Of a stretch of 51,290 nt of DNA, positions 25,416-34,542 are shown one piece after another. Position numbers and translations under genes: made by a program. Origin of the DNA: Clostridia bacterium. Its GTDB lineage: Bacteria; Bacillota; Clostridia; Christensenellales; Aristaeellaceae. The DNA lies in the NCBI GenBank assembly GCA_017412715.1, contig JAFPWU010000007.1, forward strand, positions 1-51,290, written 5' to 3'. The stretch's first letter is position 1. Every line of letters starts with the position of its first letter. The notes under the pieces are model-generated. The model worked only from the letters and a program-made list of their open reading frames with translations, made no database searches and was not told the DNA's origin.

Positions 25416-26453
25416 ATGAAATGCATGGAACCGATCCAGGGGCTGTCAAAGGCGAGACGCAAACTGTGGGGCAATCCGCAGAACGTGATCAGCTGGGCCT
25501 TTATGAAGCAGCTGCGGGAACACAACGAGACCCGGAAAGTTTACGCCTGCAACCCGTATATCGAGGTTTACCAGTTCCGGGACAACCTGTACGGCCTGTT
25601 CAACCAGAACTGCGACGGGGCGGGCGACGTATGGCAGTGGCTGATTGTCGGCCCGGAAAAATGCCTGCTGGTGGATACCGCTTTCGGCCTGGGCGACATG
25701 AAAGCACTTGTGGATGAAATCAGCGGCGGCAAGGAAATCATTGTCGTCAACACCCATGACCATTTTGACCACGCCTTCGGCAACTGCCGCTTTGGCCGCG
25801 CTTACTGCCATGAGTCGCTGGTGCCCCTGCTGGAGGCCCAGAATGAACATATGTGGGACTACCTCTGGGATAAAAAGACCGGGGAAACCATCTGGCTGGA
25901 CTTTGACAAAAAAGACCTGCCGAAGTTCAAACCCTATGAAATCATCGGCGTACCGGACGGATACACCTGGGACCTGGGCAAGGGCTATCTGGTGGAGCTG
26001 ATCAACTCCAACGGCCACGGCGGCCCCGGCGCGTCCATGTACCTGGACCACAGCAACAAAATCCTTTTCCCGGGCGACAACATCTGTTCCGATATTTCCG
26101 GCTGCGGAAACGTATCCTATCCCATCGAAGAATGTTCCCTGTACAAATACCGGGAATGCGTCCGCAGGCTGGTCAGCCGGATCGACGAGATCGACGCCAT
26201 CTTCCCCATGCATTTCATCTGCGACCTGGAAAGCAGAATGCTGGAGGACGTGCTGGAGTGCCTGAACGCGATCCTGGAGGATCCGGAGCACAACTACGAT
26301 TTTGTGACGGAGACAATCAACCCCAACGACGTCAACGGGCCAAAGCGCATCCGCTTCAGCCGTTACATCAAGGGATTCTCGATCATCAGCTATTCCATTA
26401 CGGAGAAGGAGGAGCCGCCGGTTCCTTCCGCCATCCGCGCCCTGAGTAAATAA
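25416..26453 (+). CDS. MBL-fold metallo-hydrolase (paralogue 2)
   Basis: This 345-residue metallo-beta-lactamase-fold enzyme has an intact zinc motif H114-D-H-F-D-H119 in VVNTHDHFDHAFGN. Further ligands are His in SNGHGGPG and Asp in FPGDNICSD, and a late His lies in FPMHF. It has no signal peptide. It is paralogous to the protein at 17140-18159 over its full length, but that copy lacks one His. The family includes lactonases, thioesterases and beta-lactamases, and the substrate cannot be assigned. CAAGGAGGAAAATAAA precedes the ATG. It heads a rightward set with the MATE and nitroreductase genes at 20 and 14 bases spacing. Confidence 0.88.
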   Translation: MKCMEPIQGLSKARRKLWGNPQNVISWAFMKQLREHNETRKVYACNPYIEVYQFRDNLYGLFNQNCDGAGDVWQWLIVGPEKCLLVDTAFGLGDMKALVDEISGGKEIIVVNTHDHFDHAFGNCRFGRAYCHESLVPLLEAQNEHMWDYLWDKKTGETIWLDFDKKDLPKFKPYEIIGVPDGYTWDLGKGYLVELINSNGHGGPGASMYLDHSNKILFPGDNICSDISGCGNVSYPIEECSLYKYRECVRRLVSRIDEIDAIFPMHFICDLESRMLEDVLECLNAILEDPEHNYDFVTETINPNDVNGPKRIRFSRYIKGFSIISYSITEKEEPPVPSAIRALSK

Positions 26454-26473
26454 ACAATCCCCGGAGGCATCAC

Positions 26474-27850
26474 ATGACACAGAGAAAAAAAGTCGGCCGC
26501 GACCTGACGCAGGGTTCCGTCCTGAAGAACCTGATGCTTTTTGCTCTGCCGATTATCCTGACAAACCTGATCCAGCAGCTTTACTCCATGGTGGACCTGA
26601 TGGTGATCGGGCAGTACGTGGGAAACGCCGGAACATCCGGCGTTTCCATCGGCGGGGAGGTCTCCGATTTTCTGACTCCGGTGGCTACGGCATTTGCCAC
26701 GGCCGGGCAGATTGTTATCGCCCAGCTGGCCGGCGCGAAGCGGCATGAGGAGCAGCGGGAGGTTATCGGGAGCTTTCTGACCCTGATGATGGCGGTTTCA
26801 TTCGGCTTTACCGTCCTGATCCTGCTGCTGCGCGCTCCGCTGCTTTCTGTCCTCAACTGTCCGCCGGAAGCCTATGGGCAGGCGATGGATTACCTGGTAA
26901 TCACAGCCTGCGGACTTCCGTTTATCTTCGGATACAATGCTGTCTGCGGCATACTGCGGGGCATGGGCGACAGCCGCCGGCCGCTGCTGTTCATCTCCGT
27001 TGCGGCCACTGCCAATATTGTCCTGGACCTGCTGCTGGTGGCTGTGTTCAGGCTGGAGGCCGCCGGAACTGCCATTGCGACCGTTGCTTCCCAGCTGGCT
27101 TCCTTCATTGCGGCCTTTGTATGCCTGTACAGGAACAAGGAAGCCTTCCGGCTGGAATTCAACAGGGAATTCTTCCATATCCGGAAGGATCCGACCGTTG
27201 TGATTCTGAAGCTGGGACTTCCCCAGGCATGCAGGACGATCCTCGTCCGCTTCTCCATGCTCTGGGTCAACGCGAACGTCAATGCCTACGGACTGGTGGA
27301 ATCCTCCACGAACGCCATTGGCAACAAGCTGCAGAAATTCCTTGAGATTTACTCCCAGAGCCTGTCCCAGGCCGGAGGTGCCATGGTTGGCCAGAACCTC
27401 GGAGCGAAAGCCCATGACCGGGCAAAGAAGACCGTGTACTGGACCTGCCTGACCTGTCTCATTTTCGCGACCTTTGTTTCCATCCTGGTATACTTCTTCC
27501 CGAAGCAGGTGTTCGGCATCTTTACCAATGACCCGGCGGTGCTGGAAATGGGCGTTGACTACCTGTACATCATGATCATTCATTTCTACGCTTCGGCGGT
27601 CACCAGTTCCTTCCAGTGCATGGTGATCGGCGCGGGCAACGCGACGCTGAACTTCATCATCGGCATTATGGACGGCATCATCTGCAAGATCGGGCTGAGC
27701 CTGATCTTCCTGGGCACAATGAACCTGGGCGTATACAGCTACTTCTGGGGCACAGCCCTGAGCCGCATTATCCCGGGCATCATCTGCATCATCTACTTTA
27801 TCCGCGGCACCTGGAAAAACGCAAACGTTCTGAGAGCAAAGAAAGCCTGA
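26474..27850 (+). CDS. MATE family efflux transporter
   Basis: This 458-residue membrane protein has about twelve transmembrane segments in two MatE halves (about 18-178 and 240-400). The opening GSVLKNLMLFALPIILTNLIQQLYSMVDLMVIGQYVG is the family hallmark, with NAVCGILRGMGDSRRPL after helix 4. It exports cationic drugs or other organic compounds with Na+ or H+. CCGGAGGCATCAC precedes the ATG. Its place after an MBL hydrolase and before a nitroreductase fits a detoxification role. Confidence 0.92.
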   Translation: MTQRKKVGRDLTQGSVLKNLMLFALPIILTNLIQQLYSMVDLMVIGQYVGNAGTSGVSIGGEVSDFLTPVATAFATAGQIVIAQLAGAKRHEEQREVIGSFLTLMMAVSFGFTVLILLLRAPLLSVLNCPPEAYGQAMDYLVITACGLPFIFGYNAVCGILRGMGDSRRPLLFISVAATANIVLDLLLVAVFRLEAAGTAIATVASQLASFIAAFVCLYRNKEAFRLEFNREFFHIRKDPTVVILKLGLPQACRTILVRFSMLWVNANVNAYGLVESSTNAIGNKLQKFLEIYSQSLSQAGGAMVGQNLGAKAHDRAKKTVYWTCLTCLIFATFVSILVYFFPKQVFGIFTNDPAVLEMGVDYLYIMIIHFYASAVTSSFQCMVIGAGNATLNFIIGIMDGIICKIGLSLIFLGTMNLGVYSYFWGTALSRIIPGIICIIYFIRGTWKNANVLRAKKA

Positions 27851-27864
27851 GGAGGGGCAGTCCA

Positions 27865-28404
27865 ATGAAGAATGAAGCATACGAAAATCTGCTGCGGCGC
27901 AGGTCCTGCCGGTGCTTTGATCCGGACAGCCAGTTGGATGAAGAGACGCTGCAGGCGATCCTGGACGCCGGAACCTACGCCCCCTCCGGCGGCAACCGGC
28001 AGTCCGCAGTCATCCTTGTGCTGCGGGATAATCCGAAGGCCAGGGAATGGCTCGCGGGAATGAACCGTAAATACGGCAAGCCCGGCGGAGACCCGTTCTA
28101 CGGCGCACCGACCATCCTGATCGTGCTGGCGGAACGGAGCAATCCGAATCACGTATACGACGGAGCACTGGTAATGGGCAACCTGATGAATGCCGCATGT
28201 GCCCTTGGGGTAGATTCCATCTGGATCAACCGGGCCCGGGAGACCTTTGACGATGCGGAAGGAAAAGCTATGCTAAAGGAATGGGGAATAGCAGGCGACT
28301 ACGAAGGCATCGGCCACTGCGCACTGGGCTATCGCATGGCTCCCCTGGCCCCTGCCGCTCCCCGGAAGGACGGATATGTGATCCGCATACCAAAAATAGA
28401 GTAG
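27865..28404 (+). CDS. Nitroreductase family protein
   Basis: This 179-residue FMN-dependent oxidoreductase has the N-terminal FMN-binding RRSCRCF, then APSGGNRQ, the middle MGNLMNAACALGVDSIWI and the late IGHCALGYR. The family uses NAD(P)H to reduce nitro groups, quinones or flavins. GGAGGGGCAGTCCA precedes the ATG at 27865. It is the last gene of the rightward set. Only a weak GAGGGG/CCCCTC pairing follows, without a T-run. Confidence 0.9.
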   Translation: MKNEAYENLLRRRSCRCFDPDSQLDEETLQAILDAGTYAPSGGNRQSAVILVLRDNPKAREWLAGMNRKYGKPGGDPFYGAPTILIVLAERSNPNHVYDGALVMGNLMNAACALGVDSIWINRARETFDDAEGKAMLKEWGIAGDYEGIGHCALGYRMAPLAPAAPRKDGYVIRIPKIE

Positions 28405-28456
28405 AGGGGATTAGCCCTCACCCCCTCTCATTACACGGTAAACCTGTCTTCATCCT

Positions 28457-28852
28457 TCAGCATGTGCTGTTATGATCCTGCCGATCATCATCAGCCGGGA
28501 AACCTTTTTCCTGAAGCAATAAACCAGGGTTCTGGATAACCATATCCCGGAAGACGCTGGTATATTCGGTTCCGGTGTCCGCAATCAGATAAACATAAAT
28601 GATATCGTCTACTCTTTTGTAAATGGATACATTTCTGCGGTCGCTGATTACCATTCTGTAACCAAGACTGTTTAGCCACGGATCAGGTGTCAGCGATCCT
28701 GAATCAGGAAAAGACTGAAGACGTTCCAAAGAATCAAGAATTGCATTTGCGACCTTTTCGGCTGTTTTTTCATCAAACGCTGCCGCAACATAATGCCTTA
28801 TCTTCAGAAGGCCCTCCCAGGCTGCCGGCAGCAATTCAACCGATTTGATCAT
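28457..28852 (-). CDS. RelE/ParE family toxin
   Basis: This 131-residue protein has the ParE/RelE fold pattern. It starts KSVELLPAAWEGLLKIRHYVAAAF, has a central helix with ILDSLERLQSFPDSGS, and ends its core with YRMVISDRRNVSIYKRVDDIIYVYLIADTGTEY. It is longer than usual, with about 25 extra polar residues at the C-terminus. ParE-type toxins poison gyrase and RelE types cleave mRNA; the sequence does not decide which. The gene overlaps the upstream antitoxin gene by four bases, the normal order for this pair. Confidence 0.85.
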   Translation of the reverse strand: MIKSVELLPAAWEGLLKIRHYVAAAFDEKTAEKVANAILDSLERLQSFPDSGSLTPDPWLNSLGYRMVISDRRNVSIYKRVDDIIYVYLIADTGTEYTSVFRDMVIQNPGLLLQEKGFPADDDRQDHNSTC

Positions 28853-29103
28853 CTGCTTTTCAAAGCCTTCCTGGCCTCCTGAAGAGAAATGGTTTTTGCT
28901 CCGTATATTCGCTGTTCTTCCGCCAAAAGAATCTGCGCCCTCAGATTAAGCAGCTCTTCCCGTTTTTCATACGCCTCCATACTCATAAATACCCCGTCGC
29001 CGTCACCGTTTACTGTAATGAACACAGGCTCCTGAGATTGCTTTGCATATGCGGAAATAGCACTGTAATTGTTTCTGAGGGCAGAAGATGACTTGATTTC
29101 CAT
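28849..29103 (-). CDS. Phd/YefM family antitoxin
   Basis: This 84-residue antitoxin has an N-terminal DNA-binding Phd fold (IKSSSALRNNYSAISAYAKQSQEPVFITVNGDGDGVFMSMEAYEKRE) and a C-terminal helix that wraps the toxin. It should neutralise the toxin and repress the shared promoter at 29140-29168. ATGA overlap with the toxin gene keeps synthesis coupled. Confidence 0.88.
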   Translation of the reverse strand: MEIKSSSALRNNYSAISAYAKQSQEPVFITVNGDGDGVFMSMEAYEKREELLNLRAQILLAEEQRIYGAKTISLQEARKALKSR

Positions 29104-29139
29104 CGAACATTCCCCTTTCGCACCGCTTATCCCGCAAAA

Positions 29140-29168
29140 ATATTATCATAATTTTGATATAATCTCAA
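29140..29168 (-). promoter_or_regulatory. Promoter of the toxin-antitoxin pair
   Basis: Leftward, TTGAGA (29168-29163), 17 bases and TAATAT (29145-29140) lie in an AT-rich patch about 37 bases before the antitoxin start. Confidence 0.6.
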
Positions 29169-29204
29169 TATTATTTGTGGCTCGGAGGGTGCCTTGTCAG
29201 TTGC

Positions 29205-29930
29205 TTATATTTCCTCAATATGGGCGACATATTCCAGCGTGGCCAGGGCGTCGATGATCTCCTTATGGCTCTTGAACTGCTTCAGCTCCTTCTTCGTGAT
29301 GGACACGGACACGCTGTAGACGCTCAGGCCGGAGTTCACGTAGGCCGGGTTGGTCTCGATATCGTCGATCCGCAGCCCCAGCTCCCGGATGGTGGTCACG
29401 AAGTCCTTCAGCTTCGGGCTGCCGGTCAGCTCCAGATACATCTCGAAATGGTTGGACCGGTCCTTCAGCACCTTCTCCAGGGCGGGCAGCAGGCTGAGGC
29501 AGAACAGCATGGCCGCCGCGGCCGCCAGGGTCAGGGTATAGAATCCCGCCCCCACGCTGATGCCCAGCAGACAGCAGACCAGCACCCCCGCGGCGGTGGT
29601 GATGCCCTTAATCTGGTTCCGGGAGGAGATGAACAGCGAGTTGGTGGCGATCAGCGTCGTGGCGACCGCCGTCCCCGCCGTCAGCAGGAAGACGCCCGCG
29701 TGATACTCCTCCATCACCCACATATCCACCAGCATGGCGATGGTGCCCGCCAGGGAGACCAGCATGAAGGTCCGCAGTCCAGCGGAATGCCGCTTGCTGG
29801 ACCGTTCCGTCCCGATGACGGCGGAAAGCAGCGCGGAACAGAAAACCCTGAACAGCACGGACCACAGGTTGATATCCCCGGACCAGGCGCCCAGCACCTG
29901 GATCAGCGGATCGTTTGGCAGCGTATTCAT
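29205..29930 (-). CDS. MgtC/SapB family membrane protein
   Basis: This 241-residue protein has four to five N-terminal membrane segments (residues 15-145) and a soluble C-terminal ACT-like domain. The family signature reads AVIGTERSSKRHSAGLRTFMLV. MgtC proteins act in magnesium homeostasis and acid survival, partly by affecting F-ATPase. It starts within the stop of the antiporter gene (ATGA overlap), so the two are made together. Some members link to cation/proton balance, which fits its partner. Confidence 0.88.
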   Translation of the reverse strand: MNTLPNDPLIQVLGAWSGDINLWSVLFRVFCSALLSAVIGTERSSKRHSAGLRTFMLVSLAGTIAMLVDMWVMEEYHAGVFLLTAGTAVATTLIATNSLFISSRNQIKGITTAAGVLVCCLLGISVGAGFYTLTLAAAAAMLFCLSLLPALEKVLKDRSNHFEMYLELTGSPKLKDFVTTIRELGLRIDDIETNPAYVNSGLSVYSVSVSITKKELKQFKSHKEIIDALATLEYVAHIEEI

Positions 29931-31399
29931 CTGAAGTATCTTCCTCCCTTATATCTTCTGCCCCGCCGGGGCAGGTTCTCCCCGCCCCACATGGCGTCGT
30001 AGTGGCGGATGGCCTCCTCGGTAAAGGCCTGCTCCTCGGGGGTTCCCGGCTCCTGCCGGGCCGCCAGCTCCCGCTGGATGGCGTTCACCCGCTCGATCAG
30101 CTTCTGGGCCTCCGTCTTGGGCTTTCCCTGCTCGTCCGTCTCCGCCACGGGCACGATCTCCTCCAGCGTGTTGCTGTAGGATCCGGACAGGTACAGGCTC
30201 AGCTTGGCCAGCCCCGGCCCCACCAGCTCGTAGAGGATGCTGGAGGCCAGGATGATGGTTTCCAGCGCCTTGCCCGCCTCGCCCCCCAGGGTTCTGGCCC
30301 CCAGGGCCGCCAGGCCGATGGCCACCCCCGCCTGGGGCACCAGGGCCAGGCCCAGCCAGTTCCGCACCTTCGGCCCCTTCCCCGTCAGGGCGCATCCGGC
30401 AAAGGCGCCAGCGTATTTGCCGATGATCCGGGTCAGGAAATACAGGATGCCCACCAGCAGCAGCGGGGCGGAGCCCAGGGATCCCCCGGTGCTGACCACG
30501 CTCTTCAGGTCAAAGCTCATGCCGGAGCGCACAAAGAACATCAGCAGAATCGGCGGGGAGAAATACCCCAGCTGGCGGAAGAGCCGCTCGTCCTCCGTCA
30601 GATTGATGTACACCGTGCTCATGGCCATGCAGCCCAGCAGCGGGGAGATCCCCATCACCGTGCAGATGCCGCAGAAGGCGAACATCAGGGCGATGGCGAT
30701 AATCAGCCGGTTATCGCTGGAGGAGCGGTTCTGCAGCATCCATTTCAGCAGGAAGCCGAAGAGGGCCCCCAGCAGCAGCACCCCCAGATTCGCCGCCACG
30801 GGCTTCATCAGAATGGAGAAGGAGAATCCCGTGCCGGAGTAGCTGGAGACCGCCACGGCGATGGCGGCGGAGAAGGCCACCAGCCCCACGATATCGTCGA
30901 AGGCGACGATCTGCAGCAGGGTTTCCACAAAGTCCCCCTTCGCGTGGGTCTGCCGGATGGTCATCATGGTGGAGGCCGGCGCCGTGGCCGAGGCCAGGGC
31001 CGCCAGCACAATGGAAAAGGCCAGCTCCATTCCCAGCAGGCAATACACCGTGAGGAACACCAGCACCGAAGCCGTCAGCGCCTCGAAGAGGGTAATCACG
31101 ATGACCCGAAGGCCGTTTTTCCGGATGGCGGAAAGGCGGAAAAACTCGCCGGTGCTGAAGGCGATGAAGGACAGGGCCACGTCCGGCAGAAAATCCGTGT
31201 TCCGGATAAAGGAGGCGGGAACCATGTTCAGGCAGAAGGGCCCGATCAGGATTCCCGCCAGGATGTAGCCCGTCACGTTGGGCAGGCGAAGCCGCTTGGT
31301 GACCCGGGTCATCAGGAACCCGGCCAGCAGGATCACCGCCATGGATACAATCACGGAGGAGGCGGTATGTCCCGCGTCCTCAATTACCCAGGGAAACAA
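29927..31399 (-). CDS. Cation/proton antiporter (CPA2/Kef type)
   Basis: This membrane protein is about 490 residues with eleven to thirteen hydrophobic segments of the Na_H_Exchanger fold (residues 15-400) and a soluble hydrophilic tail (about 405-490). The tail is rich in Glu/Lys and has no NAD-binding RCK motif. A start at TTG 31399 is preferred because GGAGG lies seven bases upstream; an in-frame ATG at 31417 has no ribosome site. It follows the fused permease gene by 38 bases on the same strand and overlaps the MgtC gene. It should exchange K+ or Na+ for H+. Confidence 0.88.
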   Translation of the reverse strand: MFPWVIEDAGHTASSVIVSMAVILLAGFLMTRVTKRLRLPNVTGYILAGILIGPFCLNMVPASFIRNTDFLPDVALSFIAFSTGEFFRLSAIRKNGLRVIVITLFEALTASVLVFLTVYCLLGMELAFSIVLAALASATAPASTMMTIRQTHAKGDFVETLLQIVAFDDIVGLVAFSAAIAVAVSSYSGTGFSFSILMKPVAANLGVLLLGALFGFLLKWMLQNRSSSDNRLIIAIALMFAFCGICTVMGISPLLGCMAMSTVYINLTEDERLFRQLGYFSPPILLMFFVRSGMSFDLKSVVSTGGSLGSAPLLLVGILYFLTRIIGKYAGAFAGCALTGKGPKVRNWLGLALVPQAGVAIGLAALGARTLGGEAGKALETIILASSILYELVGPGLAKLSLYLSGSYSNTLEEIVPVAETDEQGKPKTEAQKLIERVNAIQRELAARQEPGTPEEQAFTEEAIRHYDAMWGGENLPRRGRRYKGGRYFR

Positions 31400-31436
31400 C
31401 GTACCGCCTCCTTCCATGTTTTTTCTATTCAGTCGC

Positions 31437-33326
31437 TTATGCCCTGGTTTTTCCGGTCAGCTTCGCCAGCAGCTTTCTCCGCTTTTCCTTCCGCTCCAGG
31501 CGCTCGCCCAGATCCCGGGAGCCCACCCCGTAGACCAGGTACAGGATCAGCCCGGAGACCAGCATGATGAACACCGTGGAGGCGCAGCGCCGGCCGGAGG
31601 CGTTCATGTTCATGCCGTCCCGGCCTTCCTCGTTGCACATGCTCTGGATGACCATGGCATAGGAGGTGCCGTAGCTGGAATGGAAGGTGGCGCTCATGTC
31701 ATATTCCGTAAAGAGGGCATTGAAGTTCAGGGCGAACACCGCCAGCACGCTGGGCAGCACGATGGGCAGCTTCACCCGCAGGAAGGTGACCAGGGAGCTG
31801 GCCCCCAGGTTTCTGGCCGCGTCCTCCAGCTCGTCGTCGATGGCGTAGAAGGCGGCCTTCACCATGCGCAGGGCGAAGGGCAGCTTGACCACCGTATAGG
31901 CCATGATGATCAGGAAGCGCACATTCTCCGCGTAATACATGTTCTTCCCGAACACGTACCATACATTCTGGTTAAAGAAAATCCGGTAGCTGTAGCAGAT
32001 CAGGATCGTGGGCAGCAGCCAGGGGAACAGCAGGCAGGCCTCCAGCGCGGCGGCCCTTTTCTTGTTCCGGTGCTTGAAGATATAGTTGACCGCCACCACC
32101 ACGATGACGCAGGCCAGCGCCGCCGCCAGGGCCGACAGCAGGAAGCTGAGCCGGATGCCCCCCAGGGTCTTCTCGTTGGCAAACACGCCGGAGATGGCGT
32201 CCAGCCGCACCTTGGTCTTCCCCCGGGAGGTGGTATAGGAATAGTCCTGGGCTCCGAAGTAATTGATCAGGGTCCAGCCGTCAAAGTTCAGCGTCTTCGC
32301 CCGGATGGCCTGCCAGTTCTGGAAGGAAAAGATGACGATCATCACCACCGGGGTCATGTAGATGAGGAACAGCACGTAGGCGTAGATATGGGCCAGCACG
32401 TTGGCCGCCGGATTCTGGATCTTCTGCTTCACCAGCTTTGCCTTGGTCTTGCTGACGGACAGGTAATGCCCCTTCTTCTCATAGTGGTTCAGCACCGTCA
32501 GCAGCACCATGGTAAACATGGCCAGGATCACGGACAGCAGCGCCGCCCGGGCCTGGGGGAAGGATTCGTCCGCCGTCGTCGAGCCGGCCAGCCGAACGAT
32601 CTCCGGGTTAATGGAGTTATAGCCCAGCAGGGTCGGGGCGGACATGGCGCAAAGGCCGGTAATGAAGGTCATCACCGTCAGGGAGAACAGGGTGGGCAGC
32701 AGCGTGGGCATCACCACCCGGAACAGCACCTTGAAGGGCTTCGCCCCCAGGTTCCGGGCCGCCTCCACCGTGTTATAGTCGATGCCCCGGATGGCGTTGC
32801 GCAGGAACAGGGCATGGTTCGACGTGCAGGCGAAGGTCATGGTAAACAGCACCGCGCTGAAGCCGGAGAACCATTGCCGGTCCATATTGGGAAAGATCTG
32901 CAGCAGCCAGGTGGTCAGCATTCCGTCCTTGTCGTAGAGGAACTGGTACCCGGTCACCAGGGCCACGCCGGAATAGATCAGGGTGGTCATGTAGCCCAGC
33001 CGGAGGATCTTCGCGCCCTTGATATCGAAATATTCCGTCAGCAGCACGATGCTGACGCCCACCACGTTGACCGTCACCACCAGGATCACCGCCAGCTTCA
33101 GGGAGTTCAGCACGAAGCTGGGCATGTTCCCGGCGAAGAAGAAGCGGATCACGGCGAAGGGATCCGGGTTCCCCGCCCCGTCCTTCGTGGCAAAGATGGA
33201 GGTCAGGGTGTTCAGGCAGGGCACCACCATAAATCCCAGGAAGAGATAGAGGAACAGCACCCCGCCGAAAATCTTATACAGCAGCCCCGCGCTGATTCCG
33301 CCGCGGGATTTGATTCCAGCCTGCAC
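31437..33326 (-). CDS. ABC importer permease, fused two-domain (iron/thiamine type)
   Basis: This protein of about 629 residues has two BPD_transp_1 domains in tandem, about twelve membrane segments in all, like FbpB/ThiP. The first EAA loop reads NTVEAARNLGAKPFKVLFRVVMPTLLP and the second DELEDAARNLGASSLVTFLRVKLPIVLP, both with the conserved EAA-G pattern that contacts the ATPase. The start is set at GTG 33326, preceded by GAGGTGG that overlaps the ATPase stop; GTG 33341 is an alternative with a GTGA overlap. It is the third gene of a binding protein-ATPase-permease operon. Confidence 0.88.
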   Translation of the reverse strand: MQAGIKSRGGISAGLLYKIFGGVLFLYLFLGFMVVPCLNTLTSIFATKDGAGNPDPFAVIRFFFAGNMPSFVLNSLKLAVILVVTVNVVGVSIVLLTEYFDIKGAKILRLGYMTTLIYSGVALVTGYQFLYDKDGMLTTWLLQIFPNMDRQWFSGFSAVLFTMTFACTSNHALFLRNAIRGIDYNTVEAARNLGAKPFKVLFRVVMPTLLPTLFSLTVMTFITGLCAMSAPTLLGYNSINPEIVRLAGSTTADESFPQARAALLSVILAMFTMVLLTVLNHYEKKGHYLSVSKTKAKLVKQKIQNPAANVLAHIYAYVLFLIYMTPVVMIVIFSFQNWQAIRAKTLNFDGWTLINYFGAQDYSYTTSRGKTKVRLDAISGVFANEKTLGGIRLSFLLSALAAALACVIVVVAVNYIFKHRNKKRAAALEACLLFPWLLPTILICYSYRIFFNQNVWYVFGKNMYYAENVRFLIIMAYTVVKLPFALRMVKAAFYAIDDELEDAARNLGASSLVTFLRVKLPIVLPSVLAVFALNFNALFTEYDMSATFHSSYGTSYAMVIQSMCNEEGRDGMNMNASGRRCASTVFIMLVSGLILYLVYGVGSRDLGERLERKEKRRKLLAKLTGKTRA

Positions 33327-33337
33327 GCGCCGCCACC

Positions 33338-34342
33338 TCACTTCTCCGCCGGGTAACTCATGATATCCCGGGGATGGATTCCCAGGGTCACGTTCTCACC
33401 CGGCTCATAGATGTTGATGCCGTCGTTCTTCTCGATGACCTTCACGGTCTGCCCGGCGGCGGTAATGTAATACTTGATGTACAGCCCGTAGTACTCCCGG
33501 CTCTCGATCACGCCGGCGGTCTGAAATTCGTCCCCCGCCTTCTCCCGGTTCACCCGGACCCGCTCCAGCCGGATAAAATGGTGCTGATCCGCCGCCAGAT
33601 GCATGTCCCGGACCAGCCCGTCCTCCAGCCGGTTGATGTCCCCGATGAAGTTGGCCACAAACTCGGTTTTGGAGAAATTGTAGACCTCGTTGGGCGTGCC
33701 GATCTGCTCGATATTTCCCTTGCTGAATACGGCGATCCGGTCGCTCAGGGTCAGGGCCTCCTCCTGATCGTGGGTCACGTAGATGGTGGTGATGCCGAAA
33801 TCCTTCTGCATCTTCTTCAGCTCGTTCCGCAGCTGAACCCGCAGCTTGGCGTCCAGGTTGGACAGGGGCTCGTCCATGCAGATGATGGCCGGCTCCGTCA
33901 CCAGCGCCCGGGCGATGGCCACCCGCTGCTGCTGGCCGCCGGAAAGCCGGCTGACCGCGCTGGCCAGCTTCTCCTGCGTCAGCTCCACCTTCTTCGCGAT
34001 GGCCTGGACCTTCTCCTCCACCTCCTGCTTCTTCAGCTTCTTGATCTTCAGGCCGAAGGCGATATTGTCGTGCACCGTCATGGTGGGGAACAGGGCATAG
34101 CTCTGGAAGACGATGCCGATATTCCGCTTCTCGATGGGCTCATGGGTGATGTCCTTCCCGTTCATGAGCACCGTGCCGGAGGCCGGCTCCAGAAACCCGG
34201 TAATCGTCCGCAGAGTGGTGGTCTTGCCGCATCCGCTGGGGCCCAGGAAGGTAAAGAATTCCCCTTCCTTCACGTGGACGTTGATCTTATGCAGCGCCTC
34301 AAAGTCTCCGAATTTGACAACAATATCCTTCAGCTCAATCAT
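33338..34342 (-). CDS. ABC importer ATPase (PotA/FbpC type)
   Basis: This 334-residue cytoplasmic ATPase has Walker A GPSGCGKTT, signature LSGGQQQRVAIARAL, Walker B ICMDEPLSNLD followed by AKLRVQLRNELKKMQ, and H-loop THDQEEAL. A C-terminal TOBE-like domain (about 240-334) may sense substrate or fix the regulatory state. The ATG at 34342 is chosen as the usual IELKDI start with GGGAG 11 bases upstream; GTG 34354 sits too close to it. Lineage covers iron, thiamine, polyamine and phosphonate importers. Confidence 0.9.
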   Translation of the reverse strand: MIELKDIVVKFGDFEALHKINVHVKEGEFFTFLGPSGCGKTTTLRTITGFLEPASGTVLMNGKDITHEPIEKRNIGIVFQSYALFPTMTVHDNIAFGLKIKKLKKQEVEEKVQAIAKKVELTQEKLASAVSRLSGGQQQRVAIARALVTEPAIICMDEPLSNLDAKLRVQLRNELKKMQKDFGITTIYVTHDQEEALTLSDRIAVFSKGNIEQIGTPNEVYNFSKTEFVANFIGDINRLEDGLVRDMHLAADQHHFIRLERVRVNREKAGDEFQTAGVIESREYYGLYIKYYITAAGQTVKVIEKNDGINIYEPGENVTLGIHPRDIMSYPAEK

Positions 34343-34491
34343 CCTGAGTTCCACTCCCTTATTTCGGTTTCCTGTATGGGTCAGCCGCTCCGTGGGGAAG
34401 AAATCCCGCGCGCACCGCCCGCCCAGGCCTCTCCTGCCCGGGGCTGCCGCCCGTTTCTCACGGAAAACTGTCCGCCGGAAAGAAGCTCATA

Positions 34492-34515
34492 ATCAAAAGG
34501 GGGCGAGCCCCAATC
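34492..34515 (-). terminator. Short attenuator hairpin after the binding-protein gene
   Basis: Leftward, GGGG-CTCG-CCCC is followed by CTTTTG. The stem is short and GC-rich, so partial termination between binding protein and ATPase genes is likely. The remaining 34343-34491 gap shows no other feature. Confidence 0.5.
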
Positions 34516-34542
34516 CGGGACCCGCCGCCCATTCCGCGTTCC

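Noticed and set aside
28404-28428. GAGGGG/CCCCTC pairing after the nitroreductase gene as terminator
   Set aside because: It is only 6 bp with a 12-base loop and no T-run, too weak to call.
29205-31399. Toxin-antitoxin pair and neighbours as a defence island
   Set aside because: Only one ordinary ParE/Phd pair is present. The adjacent genes are transport and ion-balance genes without defence domains.
31278-33356. A 692-codon rightward open frame over the fused permease
   Set aside because: It is a shadow of the permease gene with His/Gln/Gly-rich composition and no known fold.
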